A stretch of DNA of 64,000 nucleotides. Origin: Prorocentrum cordatum. Lineage: Eukaryota > Sar > Dinophyceae > Prorocentrales > Prorocentraceae. Every line of letters begins with the position of its first letter. Positions within the stretch are counted from its first letter, which is position 1. The translations under genes were made by a program, and so were the position numbers. Under the pieces are notes generated by a model. It had not been told where the DNA came from. It did no database searches and saw only the letters and a program-made list of their open reading frames with translations. The DNA is taken from positions 1 to 64,000 of the forward strand of contig CAUYUJ010014760.1 in NCBI GenBank assembly GCA_963575745.1, written 5' to 3'. Below are positions 55,060 to 64,000 of the stretch, in pieces.

Positions 55060-57265
55060 CAGCGACACAGCATCAGTATGACAACCACAACGGGGAGTGG
55101 AGCAGCAGCACCACGCGACACAGCACAAGCGCCACCAGCAACAACATTGTGACCACAACGACAGCAACCACCAACACGAGACACAGCAACACCAGCGTCA
55201 CCAGCATCACCACTGTGGCGAGCACGACTGGGAGCAGCAAAGCCACGCGAAACAACTCAAACGGAACCAGCAGTACCAGTGTGATTAGCACGACAGGAAG
55301 CAGGAGCACTACACGCACCAGCACACGCGCAAGCAGCAGCACCGCCGTGACGCGCACGACCGGATCCAGCAGCACCGCACGCGCCAACACAAGAACCATC
55401 ATTAGCACAACTGTAATCAGCACGACGAAAAGCAGCAAACCACGCGCAGCATCACAAACGCCACCAGCACTTCCACTAGAACGAGCACGACGGGAACCAG
55501 CAGCGCCAGGCGATTCGCGCTGAATGCGCGAGCGCCCCCGCCCCTCCGCAAGCCAGACCAGCGGGGAGGGGAGGCGTTCCCTCCAGCGCAAAGCGTCATG
55601 GCACAGATCGTTCAATTTTGCGTGGCGGACGGGGGCGCCCCAGAGCAGAAATGCGCAGCCCGTCCGTGCGAAGTTTTGCGAACACCACCACGGGAACAGC
55701 TGCTGCTCGCCCCAAGCCCGAACGGCGGTCGCTCCCAGGGAACGGAGTGCGCCAGCTGGGGCATACAGTAGCAGTGCTACCTAGCAGCTCCAGCGCGAGC
55801 GCGAGGACGGGGAAAGACACGTCGTGGGCCCGCCGTCAACGCCCGCCGCCTGCCGCCACCCAGCCTGGACAGCAACTCCAACGCCTAGCACAGGCGCCGT
55901 GTCCAGACAGCAGTAGTAGCACACGCGCAAGCAACACCAACGCCACCAGCAGTTCCACGAGAACGAACACGACGGGAACCAGCAACCCCAGGCAATTCGC
56001 GCTGGACTGCGCGAGCGGCCCCTGGAAAGGGCCGGTGGTGGGGAATTGTTCTCGTGTTCCAACGAAAAACGTCACGGCCCAAATCGTTCGACTTTGCGCT
56101 CGACACCGAGGGCTCCCCAGGGCACAGCCCACAGCCTGTCCCACAGGAGCCGGCTGCTCGCCCCTCGTACCGCCGCAGTCCACGCTGCCTGGCAAAGATG
56201 CGCACGACGACCCGCGATGCTGCGGTCATCACCACGAGCGATACAAGCAGTTCGACTGTGGCCAGCCCGACAGGAAGCAGCATCGTCACCAGCAGTAGCA
56301 GCACAAGCGCCACGAGCAGCTGAACTGTAAGTAGCAAGACAAAGGCAGCAACAAGAGTTACCTGCAGCGTGACTCCGCCAAAACCCGTCGGAAGCAGCAA
56401 CACCACACGCAGCATCAACGCTACCAGCAGCAGGAGAGCAAGCAACACCGACGTCACCACCAACGGAGCCACCAGCAGCACCACGAGAAGCAGCAACACG
56501 ACAAGTAGAAACACCAGCAACCAAAAACACAACCTTGAGCCGCACACTGGAAACAAGTAACACGGCGCGTGCCAACTCTAGCGCACGCAGCAATACTACC
56601 GCGACGAACACTACAGCAGCATCGGCACCGCCACCAACAGCGCTGAGAACAGCAGTGGCAAAAGCGGCGCCGGGATTAGCTCAACGGCCCGCATGGCAGC
56701 AAGCAGCAAAACCACGCACAGCAGTGCGAGCGACCCGAGCAACTCCAGCATGACGATCGCGGCAAGGAGCAACATCAACGCACGAAGCAGCATCAACGCC
56801 GCCAGCGCTACTACTGCAACAAGCACGACGGCGAGCAGCGGCGCCAAGCGCAGCAGCACGAGCGCCACGAGCAGCAGAACTGTAAGTAGCAAGACAAAGG
56901 CAGCAACAAGAGTGTTACCTGCAGCGTGACTCCGCCAAAGCCCGTCGGAAGCAGCAACACCACACGCAGCATCAAGGCCACAAGCAGCAGGAGCGCAAGC
57001 AACACCAACGTCACCACCAACGGAGCCACCAGCAGCACCACGAGAAGCAGCAACACGACAAGTAGAAACACCAGCAACCAAAAACACAACCTTGAGCCGC
57101 ACACTGGAAACAAGTAACACGGCGCGTGCCAACTCTAGCGCACGCAGCAATACTACCGCGACGAACACTACAGCAACATCGGCGCCGCCACCAACAGCGC
57201 TGAGAACAGCAGTGGCAAAAGCGGCGCCGGGATTAGCTCAACGGCCCGCATGGCAGCAAGCAGCA
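55060..57265 (+). repeat. ACA/CAG-rich degenerate array with a 412-bp duplication
   Basis: CAGCAACACC-type trinucleotide-biased sequence fills 2.2 kb, reading Ser/Thr on plus and Leu/Val on minus. 56297-56708 and 56852-57265 are nearly identical (one 2-nt insertion and a few changes). The second copy ends exactly where the YR element 2 begins. Confidence 0.85.
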
Positions 57266-57364
57266 GAGCAACTCCTTTTTTCACACTGCAGGGACATGAA
57301 TCTGACGAAAGCCTCGAAACGTCCAGGCCAGAGGTTAAAGTCGCTGCACGCTCTCACTCCTCCC
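57265..57364 (-). repeat. Split direct repeat A, outer copy
   Basis: 100 bp matching 57522-57621 at a 257-bp offset, including CTGACGAAAGCCTCGAAACG and AGAGGTTAAAGTCGCTGCAC. Confidence 0.9.
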
Positions 57365-57381
57365 AGGGTGGGAGGGTGGGA

Positions 57382-57522
57382 GCCGAAGACAGGCTATGGA
57401 GGGGGGAGAGCGGGGACAGGTGAGAGAGGGCACTCCGATGTGTAAACTTCCATGGGTCGTTTAGCAGGTATTGGCATCACCGAATTCAAAAAGCCCAAGC
57501 TCAAACCGTTCAAGAACATATA
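57382..57522 (-). repeat. Split direct repeat B, inner copy
   Basis: 141 bp matching 63855-63995 at an offset of 6473 bp, with only a few differences (includes GAGGGCACTCCGATGTGTAA and CATCACCGAATTCAAAAAGC). It abuts repeat A at 57522. Confidence 0.95.
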
Positions 57523-57621
57523 GAGCAACTCATTTTTTCACATTGCAGGGGCATGAATCTGACGAAAGCCTCGAAACGTCCAGGCCAGAGGTTAAAGTCG
57601 CTGCACGCTCTCACTCCTCCC
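57522..57621 (-). repeat. Split direct repeat A, inner copy
   Basis: 100 bp matching 57265-57364; it lies between the methyltransferase-like ORF end and repeat B. Confidence 0.9.
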
Positions 57622-57646
57622 CAAGTTTCCCGAATACGGGAGTTCC

Positions 57647-58470
57647 CTAGGGTTGGGGAGGGAGGGGTCTTGAGTTGTATCCGAACGTGGCGACGCAAGC
57701 GGCAGTGAGCGCTCGAACTATACATTGTGCGGGCTCAGGCGGGTAGGCGGCCGCTGGACGGGCGCGGGCGCCTGCTTCGAGCTGGAAATGAGGGAGGCCT
57801 GTCCGCGAGCACCGTCCTCTCTGACCACAGCATTTTCTGCACAGATTCTTAAGGTCGTCAACTGCTACGTGACAGAACATGGGGCGGGCTGGCTTCTTAC
57901 ATTGGGCTCTGAATTGGCACTGGTCTAATTCAACTAAACTGACATGCGGCAAGTGGGCTAAAGCTTGGATCTCCGCGGTGTGCCACAGACGAGAGGTGAG
58001 CGGGTGCTCAAGAACGGCAGGGATCTTGCGCTGATGGAAAAGAACGAATAATCCTATGGCGGCGTGGGCAATCTGATTGCCTACGCTAACTTTCTCTCGG
58101 TCTGTGACGCTGAGCAACTGTCTGGGCAGCCCCCAGGGCATATCCAGGGACCGGATCTTTGCTGTCCGATCCCGCGCGATTGAAAAGGTTCGGCACGAAG
58201 GGGCCAAAACTGCTGCCAAGATTAGGCCCCGACGGGCGTCGCGTCGGATTGCCCGAAGGACCTTCGGGTCAACAAGATTCTGCCAGACTGGATCGTGGGC
58301 TACATCCCAACTGCGTGTTCTGAAGCCTAGTTCATCGCCTGCTCGCGAGATGCACCGGCTCCCGGCAAAAAAGTCTGCTACATACTGGCCTCTGAGGCCA
58401 AAACGCTGTGCGGCGAGGCGTCTCTCGCGACAGCCGCGGGAGGTCCGCCTTCGCTTGGCACGAGCGACTG
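57647..58470 (-). CDS. Methyltransferase-like domain downstream of the YR (element 2)
   Basis: The last 247 residues of this frame, from 58390, form a coherent domain. GQYVADFFAGSRCISRAG resembles an S-adenosylmethionine-binding motif I. LAPSCRTFSIARDR lies where a catalytic (P)PC/PSC loop would be. AVLEHPLTSRLW and ELDQCQF follow, then a Cys cluster (CRKCCGQRGRCS). It shares this layout with the domain at 24445-25130 of element 1, including the FAG motif, the PPC-like motif, and Cys near the end. In element 2 it directly follows the YR and is probably fused to it; joining the two needs one frame change near 58450. The substrate is unknown. Confidence 0.65.
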
Positions 58471-59793
58471 CCAGGTCCGCATCCGCATCTCCTCTAAGGT
58501 GCGCGAGAGCCTGCTGGCGTCGATGCTCGCGCCTGAGCGGTGAAGGTGGTACAGCGTCAGCCTGTCGACCCCGTCCTCGACCGCCGCCAGCTGCACCGCC
58601 TCTGAAAGCTCTAGGTACGCGAAAGGCCACAGCATTGGCCGGTCTCCGCCCCCTCTGGGCTCGGGGAATAGAGGACCTGGCCCCTGGAAGTAGCTCGAGT
58701 CCAGGAGGCGCCCCTCGTCGTAGCGATACGTTTTGCTCGGTCTTCCCTCCTCCTCGGGGTGAGTCAGAAGGCTCCAACTGTCCACTGTTGCACGCGGCGG
58801 CGGGGCCAGGTCGCACCCTCGAGCTGCCACCAGGGAAGAGGACCTGGAACAGGCGGAGAGGCCCACCGCTAAGAACAGAGCCATGAGCGGGCGGCCCTTG
58901 TCCGCCAGCAGCCACACCCCCGTCGGCCGCACGGCGAACGGCAGTGCTCGGCGTGTCCGCGGGGGCGCCCGCCGTCTCCACGCCTCCAGCGCTCGCCACG
59001 TCCGCGGCGGGGCTCTCCCGCCCCGCTGGCCGAAAGCTGGGCGCCGGTCCACCAGGGCAGTTCCAGTCTGGTCCTCCAGGCTGCTCTGCTCCCTGGACAG
59101 GTACATCGCGCTGAAGTAGTCGCACGCCCAGCAATCCACGGCCTCGTCCGTGCTCCTCACGAGCTTGTCGTTGGTCGGGTCGGCATGCGAGCAAGAACGA
59201 TCGGGGCACTTGGCGTAGCGCTCCCTCGCCCGGCGGGTCACCGCCAGACGCTCCAGCAACGTGGGCCCCCCGACAACGGTCCGCATGATCATGTCCGTGT
59301 AGGGGGCCGCTCGGCGTTGGCGCCGGGAGCCCTGGAGGCGGCGAAATCTCCTCGAAGCCGCCGTCGCATGGTTCACCACGTTGTCGGACCCGCTCGACTC
59401 GCCTTCCCCCTCGGCGCCCGCCTCGTCGTCGCCAGCGGAAGCCGCGGGAGCGAGGTCCTCGAGAGCCACAGGAGGCGACGTCGGCGGCGGGCAAGGGCGG
59501 CGCTCCAAGCGTGTCCTGGCTGGTCGGGCGCCGTGGACCCACGTCGGCACGTAGAGGCGGGCTCTGGGGCCAAGTGCCTCCGTCGCCCTCTGGGGCCCCG
59601 TCAGCACTCTCGCCCTCGCCCTCGCCGTCAGCGGAGCCCTCGGGCGAGGCGGCGGGCTGGCGCCAGGTCTCGGCCGGACACGCAGCAATCCTGGAGAGAT
59701 CGCCCGCACTGGGCCCCGCGTCGGCTGCAGCGCCCGGGCACGCATCCGTCGGGACAGACTCCTCGGGCACGGAAGCGAGGGAGGCTTGAACAT
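58440..59793 (-). pseudogene. Tyrosine recombinase (element 2)
   Basis: ATG at 59793-59791, immediately after a spliced-leader relic. An Arg/Pro-rich N-terminus precedes a core-binding part (DKLVRSTDEAVDCWACDYFS). The catalytic part includes RGRPLMALFLAVGL-like sequence (here KGRPLMALFLAVGLSACSRS, giving the first Arg), EEEGRPSKTYRYDEG with the Lys, and LYHLHRSGASIDASRLSRTL where His and Arg of the HxxR box seem permuted. RMRTWQSL follows. The tyrosine expected 5-10 residues later is not present in either frame near the frameshift at about 58450, so the enzyme is probably dead in this copy. The family call rests on motif order and position between RT and the methyltransferase-like domain. Confidence 0.65.
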
Positions 59794-59795
59794 AG

Positions 59796-59817
59796 TTTGA
59801 GCCAATACGGCTACGGA
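59796..59817 (-). other. Spliced-leader relic inside element 2
   Basis: 19 of 22 positions match the dinoflagellate spliced leader on the minus strand, with CCGTAGCC and TTGGCTCAA intact. It overlaps the stop region of the RT-RNase H ORF (the TAG at 59813-59811 is part of GTAGCC) and ends 2 nt before the YR ATG. Confidence 0.75.
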
Positions 59818-62189
59818 GAGCAGAAAGAGAAGAATGGGGACGAGATCTCAACCTGCTGATCCAAGACATCGGTTAGCAATTTGGACGAGACTTCTGAGTG
59901 ATCGCGGCTCCCGGCATCGCTCTGGTTAAACTCCGAAGGGGGCCATCTAAAATATGGGGCGATGCCAAGGGCGAGAGCGCAAGCGTTGAAGAGCCGAATC
60001 TGGACCAGAAGCTTGAAGTCCTGACTCCTCGAGCGGGCAAAAGCTAGGACTACGGCCATATTGTCACACAAGAAAAGCTGTCTGATGCAAGACCCGTGTC
60101 TGGTCCTGGCGAGCCTACGGATGGCCTTCACCAGGGCCCGGGCCTCCAGCACCAGAATACCCTCGCCAAGGCCCCAAACCCCCTTCCGGGCGGTTTTCCA
60201 GGCCGAGCCCCGGAGGAACTGCCAGGGGACTTCGGGAAAATCCGCAACGACCTCCCAGTCGTCTGAAAGAGGATCGTCTCCTAGAAGATGGCTTCTCTAC
60301 TCGCCTGACTCGTCGCGGAAGAGGTGGGCGGAGGTGAGTGCGGATTCCCGAGCGGAGTGAGCACCGACGCGCTGAAAACGGGAGCGCTCGCTGACACGAC
60401 CGACGCCGGCGACCTGAGCTGGGTCCCAGAAGCTTAGGGCCATCGCCCAGCCCGTTAGGCTGGCGTCGGTTTCTAAAACGCAAGGGTTCCACGGCAGCCA
60501 CCAGTCGCGGCCCAGAAGCAAAAGGACCCCTCTAAAAGCTACGAGCTCTTCAACCACTTCGGGCCACATCGGGCCCACGTCGAGATACTGAACCGAAATA
60601 AACTTATAGACGGTGTGGAAGATAGACAGGGACCCACGAGCAGCCAGGCCGCAGAACGCGCAATGTCCGATTACTTGTTCAAGCGCCTGGCCGCTGCAAC
60701 GCCCCCGAGCGAGAAGGCCAGTTAAGCCTCGCTCGAGCTTCCAAAACCGGCCCGAGGTGATCCCCGAGCGAAGGCGGACGCCGTCAAGCTCGGTGCCGAG
60801 AGCCTCACCAGCGCCCCCGTGGGACTCTGACTTGTGGAGCGCCAGCCCGACAGGCTCGAAGAGATCGCTCCATTCTGACACCATCCTCTCGCTGAGATCG
60901 GCGTCGTCCGACACGACGCCCAGGTTGTCCACGTGGACGTAGGCGCCCACGACCCCGCGCGAGGCGGCGCGAAGCACGAAGGCTTCGGCCTGGTCCTGAA
61001 TCAGGGGCTGCTGCCTGCCAGCCGGCATCGCCCGGCACAGGCTGGGGCTTCGGCACGCCCTGTCCCCATTCGCGGCCTGGGCCAGGTACAACGACCACGT
61101 GAACCCCATCGGCAGCACGGCCAAGTAGGGCCGCACGAGAGCGTCTGGCGGGGTCTCCGCCGGGACGCCGGCCACCTGCAGGCCGTCGAACAGGTACATG
61201 GGGACGGCGGGCAGGCAGAAGTAGCGGCCGAGGTCCTCGCGCACGCGCATCCGGTAGAAGCAGTCCTTCACGTCGGTGGTGGCGACGTAGACGGCGAAGG
61301 CATCCAGGAGCCGCTGCCCCTCAACCGACGAGGGCAGAACACCAGGCGGCAACTCGATCTCGATCCGGCCAAAACCCTCACTGCTGAGAAGCTGCACGCC
61401 TGGCGGCGCTCTGAAGTGGCCGTTGCTCCGCCTCGCATCAATTATCATACGCTGTGCCCCGTTCGTTTTAGCTACGAAAAACAGGCCCACCGACTCGGCG
61501 GGTCTGGCTGTCGCACCAAGAAGTCCGCGTGCAGCAAGATCTCGCAGAAAGGTACGGTAGGATTTGGGGTTCCTCTTCAGCACCGGGTCCATGTATAGCC
61601 GCGGCATGCTGCCGAAGTTGACTGACTCCGGCTCCAACCTCATTCGCTTGTGGTTCTCCTCCAAGAACGAGCGGCACCCAGGGCTCACGATATCCTCAAT
61701 GAAGCGGCAGTCCAGCAAGCTGTCGGGAAGTGAGACCTTGCCGGACAGGTAGGAGACAAGGTTCCTTGGAGCCAGGTCCGTCTCGTACACGGACTGCCCC
61801 CGGAGCAGCTCCCTCAGGGCTGCCTCCGCCTTCGGCATCACCTGCGGAGCTGCGGCCTGTCGCCGATGAGCTTCACGAAGCAAGTGCTGCTGAAGGGCTG
61901 CATGCTTGTCCAGGGTCGTTGCGCCCGGACTCGGTGAAGCGGCCGCGCCCTTGAAGCGGGCCAACCAGTTCAAGCTGCGGAGGGCGCGATTCACCAATTC
62001 CACCTCGTGCTGCCGAGCGTGAGTCCTGCGCTGCGACCTGCGCCCACGGGCGGAGCCGCCCGGCGCAGCCATCATCGGCACGGGGAACAGGTCTCTCTCA
62101 AAATCGGACGGCGGCAGCGGTGAGGCGCGGGCCAGATTGTGGTACCAGCCGGGGGGGGCCCATTCCCCCGGCTGTGCCTTCTCGGTCAT
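59811..62189 (-). CDS. Reverse transcriptase and RNase H (element 2)
   Basis: ATG at 62189; one frame to TAG at 59813-59811 except an in-frame TAG at 60299-60297. About 792 residues. RT: FFVAKTNGAQRMIIDARRSN (about 237-256), motif A TTDVKDCFYRM with Asp306, motif B LPMGFTWSLYLAQ (359-371), motif C YVHVDNLGV where Asp421 is followed by Asn rather than Asp. RNase H: CVLETDASLTGWAMAL with Asp575, then after the stop VLEARALVKAI with the Glu and LFLCDNMAVVLAFA with the Asp. RT plus RNase H in one ORF without a DDE integrase fits YR retroelements. The start codon overlaps the gag stop as ATGA. Confidence 0.85.
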
Positions 62190-63832
62190 GACTGGACCGG
62201 CGGGGGGAGCCCCGGGGTGCGACCTCCGCGGGCACGGCCGCCGCGACCTCGCCCCCTGTCCCCACCGCCGATCCTCGTGGTGGCACCCTCAGCGTCCGGC
62301 TGGGTTGCAGCAGATCCCGACGTCACACGAGCATCCGCAGCCTCGGCCTTCCTCACGGACTGCTCGACCTCACAGTCCTCCTTCATGTGGCGGGCCACGT
62401 GGCTCCTCGGCGGCGGCGCCATCGACTCGTCTGACTCGCCCAGCGGAGCCAAGTACTTGGCGGTGGCGAACGAGGGGGTGCCAACACACTTGTAGGCGTC
62501 CACGGTCACGTTGAGCCGGCGCTCGGCCACCTCAAGGCGGGCGAGCCCCCCCAGGTTGACCTGGTCGAAGGATCCGGCCTCCTCGAGCGCCTCCATCAGC
62601 GGCCAGGGCACAAGGGCGACCCGGTCGGTGTGTACGACGTGCTTGTCACTCAAGAACTTCTCGAGCCAACTCCGAGGGGTGCCCGTCGTGTGGTACATCA
62701 TCTTGCGGGTGTGCAGGCGAGCCAGGCCGCCCTCCTGACGCTGGTGGCCCTCGACACAATCCACCGACTCGTTCGCGGCCTTTCTGAACTCCTTGTACCG
62801 CTCTCCCTGGCCGCCCCACTCGATCCAGAACGTGCGAGTGTCATCTCGAGCGGCGTCAGTCAAAGCAACAGTCGACGGAGCGCCATCCCGGGCGGGAGCG
62901 CCCTCAGCGCCGTTGGCAGCGGCGCCATCCAGGACACCGCCTGGGGGAGAGGAGCCGAGCGTCGCCACGGGAACTGCCACCTCCAGGAGACGGTCCAGCT
63001 CGGCCACACGGCGTGACGCCCAGCTTGCCACGTCGTCCCGCGGCACCAGCTCCACACGAAATGCCCGTCCGCGACGAAGCCCGGGGGCACCCAATCCAGC
63101 ACCAATGAGCGTCTCGTCCGACGGGTCCGCGATCGTGCCGATGTCCAGGTCGACCACTGCATCGGTCAGCGCCCAGACGTGCCCCTGCTTCCCGCGGAGT
63201 CGGTGCGACGGCCACGGCAGCGTGCCCCACGGGAACACCTCCCCGCCATCCAGCAGCATGCCAGAGGCGAGCTCCACGTGGGCGGGCCCCCCGGCAGCCG
63301 CCTGCCAGCGAGCCTCCATCGCCAGTCGGCACCTGTCGGCCAGCTCCACGAGCCGAGTGGGGGTCGGCCGCTCGCCGAAGCTGCACAGCTTCCGGCCATC
63401 AGCAGGCGAGGCACCCCCGTCGGCGATGCGCTCGTCGTCCGAAGGGCCGTCGGTCAGTGAGGCCCCCGAGAGCAGCTCCTCCCACAAGTAGCCGTCGGGC
63501 GAGAGGGCCCAGTAGAAGTGCGGGCCCACCAGCTCGACAACCTCCACTCGCCGCGAGGGCCAAAACACGACACGCTCGAGGTCCTTGACGTCGTCGTTGC
63601 AGCTCACCCGGGCGCGAGCACCGCAAGGGAGATCAGCGCACCACTCTTCCCCCGTGGGAGTCGGAGCCCCCGAAAAGGCCTCGACACCGGCGTCGGCGTC
63701 CCCGTCGAGCCACGCCAGAGCCTCGCTCGGTGGCACGGCTCCGGGCCGAAGGGGGCTCGCTCGCCAGTCCAGACCAGCTATCAGCGCCACGCATAAGGCC
63801 GGCAGCGCAGCGGGCCCGCCGGAGGCGGGCAT
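62186..63832 (-). CDS. Gag-like ORF (element 2)
   Basis: 548 residues, ATG at 63832, only 22 bp inside the terminal repeat, ending at TGA 62188-62186. No zinc knuckle is seen. Features are a short hydrophobic N-terminus (LPALCVALIAGL), mixed acidic and Ala-rich sequence, a conserved-looking central part (RTFWIEWGGQGERYKEFRKA; WLEKFLSDKHVVHTDRVALV), and a C-terminal Arg/Gly tail (GGDRGRGRGGRARGG) that could bind RNA. The call rests on position 5' of RT, on the overlapping ATGA junction with RT, and on the basic tail; sequence family not recognised. Confidence 0.65.
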   Translation of the reverse strand: MPASGGPAALPALCVALIAGLDWRASPLRPGAVPPSEALAWLDGDADAGVEAFSGAPTPTGEEWCADLPCGARARVSCNDDVKDLERVVFWPSRRVEVVELVGPHFYWALSPDGYLWEELLSGASLTDGPSDDERIADGGASPADGRKLCSFGERPTPTRLVELADRCRLAMEARWQAAAGGPAHVELASGMLLDGGEVFPWGTLPWPSHRLRGKQGHVWALTDAVVDLDIGTIADPSDETLIGAGLGAPGLRRGRAFRVELVPRDDVASWASRRVAELDRLLEVAVPVATLGSSPPGGVLDGAAANGAEGAPARDGAPSTVALTDAARDDTRTFWIEWGGQGERYKEFRKAANESVDCVEGHQRQEGGLARLHTRKMMYHTTGTPRSWLEKFLSDKHVVHTDRVALVPWPLMEALEEAGSFDQVNLGGLARLEVAERRLNVTVDAYKCVGTPSFATAKYLAPLGESDESMAPPPRSHVARHMKEDCEVEQSVRKAEAADARVTSGSAATQPDAEGATTRIGGGDRGRGRGGRARGGRTPGLPPPVQS

Positions 63833-63854
63833 GAGGCGCGCCGCCCGTCCTTAT

Positions 63855-63995
63855 GCCGAAGACAGGCTATGGAAGGGGGAGAGCGGGGACAGGTGAGAGA
63901 GGGCACTCCGATGTGTAAACTTCCATGGATCGTTTAGCAGGTATTGACATCACCGAATTCAAAAAGCCCAAGCTCAAACCATTCAAGAACATATA
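63855..63995 (-). repeat. Split direct repeat B, outer copy
   Basis: 141 bp, partner of 57382-57522. It ends five bases before the window edge, so the flanking host sequence is not visible. Confidence 0.95.
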
Positions 63996-64000
63996 AAACC

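Larger units (their letters stand above)
57265..63995 (-). mobile_element. Tyrosine-recombinase retroelement 2 with split direct repeats
   Basis: Read from right to left: repeat B (63995-63855), gag, RT-RNase H, YR, methyltransferase-like domain, repeat A (57621-57522), repeat B again (57522-57382), repeat A again (57364-57265). This B-ORFs-A-B-A layout is the split-direct-repeat structure known for PAT- and Ngaro-like YR retroelements. The size is 6.73 kb. ORFs are compact, with gag and RT overlapping by four bases. One in-frame TAG (60297) and a frameshift near 58450 mark decay. Confidence 0.85.

Noticed and set aside
57647-59869. 740-codon frame taken whole as one protein
   Set aside because: Its N-terminal two thirds are Gly/Pro/Arg-biased and antisense-like to the better YR frame; only the last ~250 residues form a domain.
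1-64000. CRISPR arrays, tRNA or rRNA genes, bacterial operons
   Set aside because: No regularly spaced identical repeats with unique spacers, no cloverleaf with a GGTTCGA-type loop, no rRNA sequence seen by eye; the gene structure is eukaryotic.

Overview
The window reads as nuclear DNA of a dinoflagellate. It is GC-rich. It carries degraded copies of the 22-nt dinoflagellate spliced leader (core TAGCCATTTTGGCTC), some just upstream of intronless genes, which is the mark of mRNAs that were trans-spliced and then copied back into DNA. One intron appears to use a GC donor with the junctions read as CAG|G at both ends. Large retroelements of dinoflagellate type with tyrosine recombinase (YR) or LINE-like enzymes fill much of the sequence, separated by purine-rich, CTC-rich and ACAT-type simple sequence.

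Layout. 1-1.26 kb: 3' end of a plus-strand gene with a Q/G/Y repeat. 1.3-2.9 kb: microsatellites and a cluster of nested perfect palindromes. 2.9-4.3 kb: an intronless C5 cytosine DNA methyltransferase (minus, one frameshift). 5.8-7.2 kb: a hypothetical zinc-ribbon protein. 7.6-10.25 kb: a divergent pair of spliced-leader-tagged genes, a HAD-like protein with a 20-residue coiled-coil repeat (minus) and a Lys/Ala-rich basic protein (plus). 11.4-15.6 kb: a multi-exon dinoflagellate gene of unknown function (minus). 16.1-18.5 kb: tandem and satellite repeats. About 18.8-35.8 kb: a plus-strand YR retroelement (membrane-segment gag-like ORF, CCCH finger, methyltransferase-like domain, RT, RNase H, C5-methyltransferase-like domain, YR), interrupted by a 1.5-kb terminal-inverted-repeat insertion and ending in 192-bp direct repeats. 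35.8-42.4 kb: mostly unassigned. 42.4-47.5 kb: a decayed LINE-like element (minus) with a small transposon inserted in it. 47.5-57.3 kb: simple sequence and repeats with no gene I can support. 57.27-64.0 kb: a second YR retroelement (minus) with split direct repeats at its ends, encoding gag, RT-RNase H and a YR followed by a methyltransferase-like domain.

Taken together, the window is a transposon-dominated stretch in which enzymes of DNA modification recur: a stand-alone C5 methyltransferase and three methyltransferase-like domains carried by two structurally different YR retroelements. Most retroelement ORFs carry one or two stops or frameshifts, so these copies look recently decayed. All assignments come from reading motifs by eye; no database search was run.
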